64,000 nucleotides of DNA, taken from Lamellibrachia satsuma. Taxonomy: Eukaryota; Annelida; Polychaeta; Sabellida; Siboglinidae. The stretch lies in the NCBI GenBank assembly GCA_033239005.1, contig BSQZ01000078.1, positions 1,148,542 through 1,212,541 of the forward strand, written 5' to 3'. A program made the position numbers and the translations under genes. Position 1 is the stretch's first letter, and each line of letters begins with the position of its first letter. The notes beneath the pieces are model-generated. The model saw nothing but the letters and a program-made list of their open reading frames with translations, was not told the DNA's origin and did not search any database. Below, piece by piece: positions 1 to 11,800 of the stretch.

Positions 1-239
1 GATTTACTTAATTTATGCATGGCATTAATGTATACTATAAATAACAATCGTCTTAATACTGGGTATGTCTGATACAACCTCGACACATTTATTATTTCCT
101 ATTACTAACAACATTTTGTTTCCTCTCCAACAGAAATGCGAGTATCCAATAAATTACTTCCTTTCTGATGCGTTAGCCTAAAAGTTACACATAGTTTCTT
201 ACGTGGAACTTCGAGAAAAGTCCACGTAAATAACGTCCT

Positions 240-1000
240 TATAATTGCCGTTTTGTCTCACTTTGCTAAACAACATTACCGGGACATAACACGGGCCACG
301 GTGCGATCTCAACGTGTGGGCGCCACTACATCAGTGGTGTACCCGCACACCTCGCGGCGCGCACGAAGGCATCTCGCCGCTATCAGATATCACCGCCGCC
401 AAAATAGGAAAATGCCAGCTGCAGGAATCTTCCCAGTCGTCGATTTCGAAAATCACGCAAAAGCGCGCGCATCCGATTACATGAACGGATGAACGTACAA
501 GTCCCACACACGTGTATGCGTGTACACAGTACGTTTGTCGGACGAAGCATGCTGCATATAAACTACGCTATATGATCGCTTGCGCGTCACCCACCTCTGT
601 ATCGAGCGACACGGACGATATGTAAACATAGATCGTGTTCAGGCCTAGCTTTGTCAACACATCCTCCTTTCCACTCCCGCTATCATCAACCTTTTTCTCC
701 TCCGCATCAACGCCGCCACCGTCCTCATCAGCCGTGACAGTCGCGTCAGTCACTGTTGTTGTCTCGTCGTCTGATGCTGCATTTTTAGTATCGGCCATTT
801 TTGCGCGGCGCTGAGCTCAACAACGCTTCGTGTTCCTAATGCACATCAGTTGTGTGAGCTGTCCTGGGAGGACCGGCTTCCAGGCCGGTCGCTAGGCGAT
901 GATCCACGGCCCTGGCTGACGTGACTCGAGGCACGATAGCCATCAGTTGGCTCACGCTGCGTGCGCACAGAGTATGCTACCGTAACATTTACACCTACAC
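240..1000. promoter_or_regulatory. GC-rich, CpG-bearing stretch, possible promoter region
   Basis: This stretch is visibly richer in G, C and CpG than the rest of the window. It covers the candidate minus-strand exon at 595-798 and the sequence upstream of it. A shared promoter with BBS1 is possible but not shown, because the BBS1 first exon was not located. The longest plus-strand frame here (from about 253) begins at a non-ATG codon and looks like chance. Confidence 0.3.
595..798 (-). CDS. Probable first coding exon of an unrecognised acidic protein
   Basis: An open frame starts at an ATG (796-798) in a good context (AAAATGG) and runs 68 codons to an AG|GTGGGT donor at 595/594. The N-terminal part is rich in Asp, Glu, Thr and Ser and looks disordered; the end (DVLTKLGLNTIYVYISSVS) looks folded. 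I do not recognise the family. The frame stays open into the intron, as expected for a first exon whose later exons lie outside the window to the left. The local DNA is GC-rich compared with the surroundings, which fits a promoter-proximal exon. It is divergent to BBS1, which begins some 6 kb to the right. Seen: frame, start context and donor. Inferred: that it is a gene. Confidence 0.45.
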
Positions 1001-1753
1001 GAAGTTTAGGAAACCCCAGAAACATTTAAGACGTTACCTTCTTTATGAAAGCTTTGATCTAAATTCGCAGAAATGCCATAGAGCACTGCGTGAATATGGC
1101 GCTATGCAATTACTGCATTTTATCACAGTAATTATTATGAAAGATAATTATAGGAGTGTTGGAAGATGCACATGTGTTGGAATAAAATAGTAATAGTAGG
1201 ACTAGTTCAGCATTTACTTCGAGCAACTAGATTATAAAGTCTGTCCAAGTCAACATCTAGATGAGAGTCACAATCTGACCAGCGGAAATCCATTCAAATG
1301 ATACATCTGAATCAGATTTCAAATTTTTCTGTAGCTGTTTGGTAGTTTTGCCTGTCGTTATCTCGGCCGTATGTGTTCTTTTCAGCCACCAAACAGGGCA
1401 ATTTTAAGCTGTCGCTGACCCGCCGGCAATGAGTCTTGCGCGAATCTCGAGAATCAAAAATGTTTTATTTGTGGCGCGTCGCCCACGCATGTTTTTGTTT
1501 CCGCTTGAGTCCACAAGCTGAGCATGTGCTCGACCCCGTCTCGTTGTCTCCTTGTGCGGCGCGACGCGGGACTGGCAGTATACGGGGTCGCGATCGATGA
1601 CCTCCGATTGTCGAAAACGCGTCTTCGCCCCGTCAGTGACCAGTCTGTAAAGAGCGCAGCCCGCTTAATTGTGCGGCGCTTCGTGACGGGTCTACGGTCG
1701 TCGCGGACGAGATTTGTGTCGTGGATCTTCGTATAAGTCGAATATGTTCGTTT

Positions 1754-1876
1754 TCTACGATGTTTTGTCGGCGATAGTTTTATATAATTGTCGTACAATG
1801 TGCCACACTCTACGATGTTTTCTACGACGATTTGTCGGCGATAGTCTTATATAATTGTCGTACAATGTGCCACACT
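1754..1876. repeat. Tandem duplication, about 65 bp, two copies
   Basis: A block beginning ctacgatgtttt and ending gtgccacactct occurs twice back to back with small differences, one copy having an extra ctacgacg segment. No gene is visible around it. Confidence 0.7.
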
Positions 1877-2689
1877 CTCCGAATCCGATTCGTCGTACAC
1901 TGTTACCCAATTATAAGCCTACGCATGTGTTCAGTCGTGTAACTTTGTTCCAAAATCTGAAGGCATTTGGGAAGAATAAATATTAACAATGTTAGTCGAT
2001 CTGTAATGTGACGAGGTGGAAGCCTGGTACTGTTAGTGGGCGTTGTTTGTCTGCTGAAGGCTTTAACCAATAGGTGTCCCAAACACAGTGCGGCATCGCA
2101 GATAGTTGCCTTTCACAATGCGGGATTGTCGTGTCTTGTGTTGTGTAGAATAGAACACTCATAAGGAGTCAAAAGGTCAGGGTTGGTGTGCATGGAGTAA
2201 TTGGTGCTTCGTCGTGTTGGCTTGGTACTGAGTGGGTTAGAGCTTGCTTAAATTGTTTGGGTTATGTGGTGTTGGTTACTGTGTCTGGTTGCGAGGTCCA
2301 ATATTTCATTATCCTAAGAAAATAGGAGAAGTGTTAACAGTTCTTGCTGGTTTAGATGACTTTACTGTCGAGATGCCGTGATTGACGCTGCGGAGGCTGG
2401 AAAAGCTTTCCGACTGGTAAGGATAAATAACCGTTGATGACTTTGTGGAATATGTTGAGACGTGTATTTGCTGTTCTTGTGGTCGGTTGTTCCCAGTGTA
2501 AATTCTTTATCATTTCGTGCACACACACACATAAACGTCAATCGGCCGTTTGTTGATTATGTCATAACTTTTCAATTATTTCAACTTTTACAAAAAGTCG
2601 GGCTTGTCATAGCTCTTTTACATGCTTTATAAAACACATACACAAATACTTGTGGTGAATATATAACGCAACTCAACACCACCAAGCAG

Positions 2690-3061
<372 letters not shown>

Positions 3062-3147
3062 AAGTTAACATATACGTTAAGCTCACGAATATTATGGCCA
3101 GATTGGCTTGTCATATATCTTCCGTAACAGGGCAATTATTACCAAGT

Positions 3148-3260
<113 letters not shown>

Positions 3261-5004
3261 TTTGCTCAGACAAGAATCTCTATCGTTATTGCCGTAAGCA
3301 TACACTGTGACGTCTGTAACGCGAGATCTAGCGAGATTTAAATGGGTTGAATTTGACGCCAGTGACTATTACATTCGAGGACGAATAGCACGGTGGGTAG
3401 CGACTTCGCGATTCGGTATACAAAATCTACATAGAGCGTTCAAGCCACGCCCCATTTGCGGATGACTGATCCCTCTAAAAATAAAACTGTAATGTGCGTG
3501 CATGTACGTTTGTTTTTAGTCAGCGATCATTTGCGCTGTTGAATATAGAGTTTAACTGATCTTGTAAATATTAATAAAAAAAATTAATTGTCGATGATGT
3601 AGGCCCAGACGGTAATTAAGAAATTGAATAAAGTTTTGACAGGAAGTGGTCTAATGTAGCAACCGCCTTTATAGCGCTAAACATTGTATACATGGCTTAT
3701 TATACGAGACATGTGCATCGTGCATTTGGTACGAGCCTACAGCCTTCACTGTTTTTAAAAAATATGGTGTTTTAATACTCTGTATGGTTAGCGGTGGTAA
3801 ATATGCCATGCTTAAGCAAATTTGCCGAACATTTTGCGTAAGGGATTGATATTCTAAAGAAATAACACGTAATGTTTCTTTTTTTGCTGGAAACATTAAT
3901 ATGTCCATGTCACCAATAAAGCTTAAAGGTTTATCTGTTTTAATGACAATTATACTGTACTTTTTTTCTGTACACGGACAAACCACTACGTCCATTGCCA
4001 TGTTCTGTTCTCTAGTCGCCAGTTAGGCTACACTTTGATAATGTTCCAAATAACTACTAGGACAATATTTTAATGCGATCGCGTCAACTAGGACAGACAG
4101 AGTGATACAGCATAACAACCTTATGTCTGAGTTGATTTTTATTTTTTTACGCGATAGCTGAAAATACGCATTCTGTGCTACATAAATTAGTTCATCATCA
4201 ACACTTTATAAATCTTAGTTAGTACAACGAAGTGTGTCTATTGAGGCTAATGTTCAGATTTCATCCAACTATTGGCATTGCTATTACATGCACTATGACT
4301 AATGAGCTTTATTTTTAAAAAGTACTATAGTTCGATACGCTACAAATACGCTACGCGCAGAAAGGCTTGTGAAACATACGTCATGCTATGTGTTAAGCGA
4401 ACCGATAAGCTATATCAACAATTACCTTTATATCCCACCATATTTCAGGAATGTCGTGTGTGCGTAGTTCTAGAACATCTGGCAGATGGCGGAACTGCAT
4501 AAAAGTTGCTGCTGCAATTGATTCGCTCTAAGATTACACGTTCTAGACCATATGAGCACAAATTAATCTCAAATATATATAAATATAATTATTTTATTGG
4601 GCATATGCATGTTGCATTTAGGTTCAATGATATGTAATGAATTTATTTTATTATTTTAATTGACTGCGGTCCTGTGTGGCTTCATTGGATTCCAGATTGG
4701 ATAAATAAACACCGGTTCGTCTCTGGTCGTATACTCGAAGATTGAACAAAACTTTTAGTATATGTGTTTTTCTTCATGCATGCAGCGCATCTTGAACTAA
4801 CGATCGTCAGTCTAGTTGTTAAAGATGAGTGATGCTGTAGAAAACACATCATCTGCGGAAAGGTAAATATGACGGCGTCTGCTGTCAGTGTCTGACACTG
4901 TGACAGATGCTTCGCGGATGGTCCGGTCCACGACGGGTTTGGCACACGGATAGGTCGGTCTAGACGCAAACGGGTGGTTCGGCCCACTTCACTGAAATCC
5001 GTAA

Positions 5005-6900
5005 ATTGGCCTAAATTATTAACTTCTCTTACTTAATTGACTTAAACACATTCTTACCTAAATAAAGCCGCAAGCTAAGCCTAATGTCATGACAGTAATG
5101 TGTTCTTTGCAGCATTCTACATCACTTCCAGTACAAAAAGTGCATATAATCTTTAAAAAATATAGTCTTTTAGGGTAATTTAATGCTTGTAATGAAGGTA
5201 TACTGGTCGGTGTAGTTTTCGACCTATTTGATAGAATATGCCGTTAAAAAAATTCTGAAGAAACATTTTGTGTAAGAGATTGATATACCAAATCAGCAAC
5301 AGCTACTTCATTTATTCAATGCAAACAAATTATTAAAACAGTTGTGTTTAATGAAAAAGTTACGGATATTGAACATCTGAACCATGTCGCGCGAGTTGAG
5401 GAAACCGGCGGAATTCGACCTATATTTATGGCAAGCCGTACAGACAATCTTTTTTCATTTTACCACTTTATTCCAATTATTTAAACTTTTTATAAAAAAC
5501 AAGCTTGAAATAGTGCTTTATAAAACACATATACTTGTATTGGATATATAACATTAATGTAGCACATTTTTTCTTGTCTATTTAACACATTTGAATTTTT
5601 CCTACTTTTATGACAAGACTGGCTTGTCATACATCTACCACAAAAAAGGGCTATTATTGTCACGTGGCCAAGAACGAGACAATAATAATGTCTGGTAAGC
5701 ATGCAAAGTCAGTAATAATGTCTGGTAAGCATGCAAAATCAGTTTATATCAGGGTATGTATATCATAAATGTGTTCCTTGTTATATTATATATCAAAATA
5801 TATTTTGCTCAGACAAGACTATCATTATTGTCGTAAACAGACGCTGTGACGTCTCAAATGCGATATCAAGTGAGATTTCAATGGGTCGAAAACTGGCATG
5901 GCTCGAAAACTGCACCGCTAACTATATACGGCGATCATTTGAAATGTGCACTAACAAATAAAAGCCCCAGGAGAGCTGCCAACCCCTAGAGTTTGCAATG
6001 TGTGAGATTATTGATGCGGGGTGCACCGAATGCACTGGGGGAAAGCATGTGAGGGGGCTCTGCCCCTCTCATTGGTGGGGGTACGGGGGACTCCCCCGAA
6101 AAATGTGTATAATGTAGAATCAAAATGCAGCTACTTCCAGTATTTCAGGGTTGAAAAAATTATGTTTTTCAGTAGCCATATTTGTTAGTGTAAAGAGTAT
6201 ATTTCTTGGTGGCCTTCTTTGCTTTGGCCAAGGCTTCTTTGCTTTGGCCAAGGCTTCTTTGTAACAAGGTGTGGCAGATTCGGGGTTGGCCATCTTGATT
6301 GTGAGGAGAGACGTCAGAATCGGTATAACACATAAATGCCCTTTGCCCCCGTCCCCTCTTGGCTATTAGTCTTATCGACATCAGCATTATAGCTATGAAA
6401 ATGTCATTGGGTTATGTGATTTTGACAAGCCAAAACAGTTGATTTGGACAAGATTTAGAGATAGTTGCTTGATTAATGAGTTTAATTATATCACAATAAA
6501 ATTGACCAATTTTTGTAATATATAATTTTGTTTTATTTTATTTTTTTAGCAAACATAGCGCAACTAGATATGTGTGAGTGAAATCGCCTTAACGGTTCTG
6601 ATGCTACTGGGGTATAAAGTGCATATAATATAAAAATATTGTCTTTTAGGGTAATTTAAGTGATCGAAACATTACATGCTTGTAATGAAGGTATGGCGAT
6701 CTTTTGAAATGCTTTCATTTGGTTCATTAAAAGCATAGCTATGTTTTGATCACTTAAATAACCCTAAAAGACAATATTTTTAAAGATTATATGCACTTTT
6801 TGTAACGGAAGTGATATGGAATGTTGCAAGGAACACATTAGCATTGAACAATTTAGGTAAGAGTGTATTTAAGAGGCGTTAATATTTTAGGCCAATCTAA
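5005..6900. repeat. Nested inverted repeats
   Basis: The segment at about 5,005-5,210 is the inverse of about 6,700-6,900, with interruptions: ttctacatcacttcc and aaaaagtgcatataatc both recur reverse-complemented. A further shorter arm at about 6,616-6,675 is the inverse of 6,735-6,799, so a 60-bp stem with a 60-bp loop can form there. The core word gtcttttagggtaattta appears in all three places. Confidence 0.65.
5440..5900 (+). repeat. Dispersed repeat family A, copy 2
   Basis: Second copy of the family seen at 2,540-3,365, without the LINE insertion. It carries its own short duplication (gtaataatgtctggtaagca) at about 5,683-5,740. Confidence 0.6.
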
Positions 6901-7568
6901 TTCATGTTTACCCAGAATTCCAAGGGCGGTTAACCGGCAAATTTCAAGAACGGTCGTTTCGTCTTCGATTAAAAAAGTAAATTATGATTGTGCACTGATA
7001 CAATATTACTAAAATAACCCAAAGCCCTTGACATGATGAAATAATAGTGATAAAGTAATTAATAACTAAAGAAGATGCATATTAATTAAACAAAGAACTA
7101 TTTAATTTTTATAATATGTGTTTAAGAATTTTTAGAATAATTTTTCCCGTTTTTGCTAGAAGTAATTTTGCATATAACATTTCCCAGTTAGAAGTCGCAA
7201 ATAGTTGAAAGTCAGTCAAATTTAATAAGTACAGTCACTGTGTGTTCAACAAGGTTTTCCGGTGTGATATTCTTGATTGATTATGGTTGCAAATGCAAAT
7301 GGTTATGCTTTAGTAACTCTTATAGGTGCATAGGCCCAAAACCATGACTTTTATTTTGCATTTTAAAGTAAATCACCCTTCAAGCAACCGTGATCAGTGT
7401 GATTTTTTTATGCTTTATTCCAAAGTTTTCTCAAAACAACACTCCCCTTTTATGAACGAAGAACTGCCTTTTTCAGTTGGAAATCTGCTAGATTTGAAAT
7501 GTGTTGTTTATTTATCAAATCGACCCAGTTTTCACTGGATTGTGTCAGTATTGCTACCATGCTTTCAG

Positions 7569-7738
7569 CAGTGAAGAAGGGAAGAAGTGGCTTGATGCAC
7601 ACTATGACCCACTGGCAGCCCTCTACACGTTCTCCCAGTGCATCGCTCTCTCAGACATCAATGCTGATTCTGATCACAAACTCATCATTGCCGACCTAGG
7701 AACAGGCAGCTATGAAATGAAGTTGAAAGTTTATAAAG
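7569..7738 (+). CDS. BBS1: BBS1 coding exon (first one found)
   Basis: Encodes [20 protein letters not shown] and on to LKVYK, the start of the propeller. The acceptor is gctttcag|c; the donor gives phase 1 and completes a Gly codon with the next exon. The frame is also open upstream to an ATG at 7501, so an unspliced start there cannot be excluded, but the upstream residues do not resemble BBS1. Confidence 0.93.
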
Positions 7739-8739
7739 GTGTGAGTTTACCATCAAATGAATAACTTTCACTACCCACAAACATCAGTTTTTTACATAAA
7801 TATACAATCAATACAAATTAGCTGTGATCCACAGAGCAGACAGAAGTAAAGGCCCTTCATCGATTCAGATTTTTCAGTCAAAAGTCCATCAAACCTATAT
7901 AGTATCCACTATGACATGCCAGCTCATTTGTGCAGATGTCATATTTAGTTTTGATGAAATCATCGGACAAACTATTAAATTAGTTTTCACCAGATCCAGT
8001 CAAAGTTGTACAAGAAAAGGACAAAAGTGGTGTAGCTTTATTTACTATGACACTGTTTACACTTTTGCAAGTTACCCAATCTAATGATCAAAGTCTATTC
8101 TTTCAATGGTTTTAGCAAAAGTATGCACTCTTATTAAACTGTCTACGCATATTACTTAAATTATTCATGAATTACAACTTTGAAATTCAACAAACCTGAT
8201 TCGATGAATTGAGGAGGTAGTTTTAAGCGTGTGTGTGAACTTTTCCTCATTTCATGACCTTATGCCAAAGAGGATGAGTAGAAATAATTTTCTCATTTCA
8301 TGTGACTACATTTTGAATTTCTCCAAAAACTAAAACTTTGTTTCCTGTTAGGCACGAGTCTGATGTCTGAGAATGCCATTGTCGATCTGCCGACTGGAGT
8401 CGTCACCTTCTACATGGACCTCAATGAACCAAGGACTCCAGGTAATTGATGCATCCTTGGAAACACAGCATCCTTGGAAACACAGCATCCTTGGAAACAC
8501 AGCATCCTTGGAAACACAGTATCCTTGGAAACACAGCATCCTTGGAAACACAGCAGCTGATCAGTGACACATTACATTCTTTACAACATGTTCTCAATAA
8601 CATATTGCCAACATGTACTTAATAATTATTGCATATATTTTGCAATGTCTCTTAATAGGTCCGTTGTAGTATATTACTCTTGACTGGGTGCTATGAATAA
8701 TTTCTTATTTTACCATTTTAATTATAAAATGATTCTTAT

Positions 8740-8820
<81 letters not shown>

Positions 8821-11800
8821 GAGCTCTACAGAGAACTGTACTCTAATAAATATAATACACAACAAAAGAGGTAAGCTTGTACAGGTATTGACTTAGAATT
8901 GCCTTGTCTGATATATGGTTTCTCTTGTCAGCTGTGGCTGTAGCCTCAGGGCCCTATATATTTGTCTACAAGAACTTGCGTCCGTACTTCAAGTTTACGC
9001 TGCCCAGTTTGTTGGTGGATGCTCAGGAAGAGTTGCTGTGGGACCAGATACGTGAGGTGGGTTTAACATTTAGAAACAGTGGCCTGATAACTGACTTTGT
9101 AAAATATATCTCATCAGTTTTCATAAGTTTTTACAAAATATTTTTCTAAGTGTGGTCAGAAAAAAAGATGTTAGCTGTTTTATAAGCAAACATAAATATT
9201 GTAGACAAATGTTAATTAATGATGTCTCTAGTCTGTAGCAAAGACGTGGGATTACCTCTTTTAAGCCAGTAGGGGAAGGCAGTGTTAGTTGAGTCATTTT
9301 GCATTCTTTTTGATGTCAGATCAGAAAGTAAAAATAAGAAAACGTACAAGAGAAACTTCTACAAAGGTAACTACAAAGATATGAGAAAATACTTAGCAAA
9401 GCTAGATTGGAATAACATGCTGATGAATAAGACCGCAATTGAATGTTGGAATATTCTAAAATATGAAATTGAGAGTATCATCGATAAATTTGTTCCCTTC
9501 AAAAAACAAGGAAAACAGTGTAGAAAGAAACACTTGTCAAAAGAGGCTATTAGAAAAATAATGCTAAAACAAACTATGTGGAGGGTTTATAGGCGTACCA
9601 GAAAGGAAGAAGACTATGCAAAATACAAAGAGGCACTTAATGCAGCTACAACTGAAATCAGACAATCTAAAAGAAGCTATGAGCAAAAACTAGCATGTAA
9701 CATAAAAAATGACAGCAAGAGTTTTTATGCAAATGTCAGGAGTAAACAAAACGTACAAGACAAGGTTGGACCTCTAGAAGACAGTGCTGGAAATATAATA
9801 TCACAGGGGTTTTTAATGGCGGAAGACCTAAATGGTTACTTCAGTTCAGTGTTTACCAAAGAAGATATTAGTTCATTACCAGTTGCTGATGCTAAATTTC
9901 AGGGGGCTAAATCTTACTATTTAGGTCCGTTAATTGTAACTCCAGAATTGGTAGCTAAGAAAATAAAGGCAATGAAGGATAACAAATCACCGGGAGTGGA
10001 TGGGATTCCTCCAAAATTACTAATGGAAACAGTAGAACAAATCAGTATACCACTTGCAAGAGTATTCAACTTGTCATTAAAAGAGGGAGTTGTTCCGTTT
10101 GAATGAAAAGAAGCAAACATCATACCATTATTTAAAAAGGGTTCGAGAAATAAGTTAAAGAATTACAGACCAGTGAGTTTAACGTCAGTGATTTGTAAAT
10201 TATTAGAAAGGTTAATTAAAGACCATATGGTGGACTTCCTCGTTAAGCATAAATTATTAAATTCATCTCAACATGGATTCCTTAAAGCGAGGTCATGCTT
10301 AACAAATATGTTATGTTTTTTGGAAGAAATCACTAAGTGGATAGACGTGGGATCGCCAGTAGATATTATCTACTTAGATTTTCAGAAAGCTTTTGACAAA
10401 GTGCCACATCAAAGATTACTACTTAAATTAACAGCCCATGGTATCAGGGATAGTATAACTGACTGGATAGAACAATGGCTGACTGACAGAAGACAGCGAG
10501 TTGTAGTAGATGGAGAAGTTTCAAATTGGAAATCAGTTTTGAGTGGGGTACCTCAAGGATCAGTATTAGGACCTATATTATTCTTAATTTATATCAATGA
10601 CTTGGACGACAGTATAACAAGTAACGTACTGAAATTTGCGAATGACACAGAACTGTTTAGAAAAGTTAATACTGATGGTGATAAACAACATTTACAAAAC
10701 GATCTAGACAGATTAGTGAAATGATCTGAGAAATGGCAGATGCTGTTCAATTTTGGGAAATGTAAATGCCTACATACAGGACATGGGAACTTGAATGTAA
10801 ACTATAAAATGGGAGATACTGCTCTGGGTACTACTGTAAAAGAAAAGGACTTAGGAGTTACAATAAGCGCTGATATGAAAGTTTCAGAGCAGTGTGGTAT
10901 TGCAGCTTCAAAGGGTAATCAAATTCTTGGATTGATTAGAAGAAACATAACATACAAGGGAAAAAAGTTAATTATACCTCTTTATAAAGCAATAGTTAGA
11001 CCTCATTTAGAATACTGTATACAAGCATGGAGACCATATCGTAAGAAGGATATAGATACGCTTGAACGCATACAAAGGAGAGCAACTAAAATGATTCCAG
11101 AACTTAGAGACCTTAGTTATGAAGAACGCCTGAAAGAATGTGGTTTAACAACTCTAGACACAAGGAGGTTAAGAGGAGATCAGATTGAAGTTTTTAAGAT
11201 ATTGAATGGGTATGAAAATATTGATAGAAATATGTTTTTCTCACTCAAGAAGGATAGCAGAACTAGAGGACATGAGGTAAAATTAGTAAAGGATCAATGT
11301 AGATTGGACATCAGGAAGCACTCGTTCTCACAGAGGACAATAAATGAATGGAACAAATTGTCTACAGATTGTGTAACTGCTAGCAGCGTGAATATGTTTA
11401 AAAACAAGGTTGACACATATCTCAGGAGGGCGGGTTATAAGTAGATGAACATTGTTGGACTCTCGATAAGCCAATGGCTTCCTTGTCCACTTGCCATCTG
11501 GGCCTTTGGCTTGGATGGCAAATCTTGTTACATCTTGTTAAATAAGCCAAATTGTTTTACTCACATAAACTGTGATTATTAGTAGATCATTTTATACCAA
11601 AATAATATATCTAGCATGCATACAAAATTATATATTGCTGATTCAAATAGGGTTGGTAAGATAGCTCAGCTAACACTTGGCATGGAGTGTGTTGAGCCAC
11701 AGTATAGCTGAGTTACATAAATGCTTTATTTGTATAATTTACATAGGCCTTGTGCAAAAAATGCATAGCAACTCAACTAACCCTCCCTTGGGTCATGGGT

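Noticed and set aside
253..492. 79-codon plus-strand frame in the GC-rich left end
   Set aside because: Starts at a non-ATG codon and has no recognisable domain; probably chance in CpG-rich DNA.
1454..1798. 114-codon minus-strand Arg/Thr-rich frame
   Set aside because: Overlaps another frame on the opposite strand, crosses a tandem duplication and shows no domain.
7326..7574. Frames upstream of the first BBS1 exon as the missing N-terminus
   Set aside because: Residues do not resemble BBS1 and a plausible acceptor precedes the conserved part.
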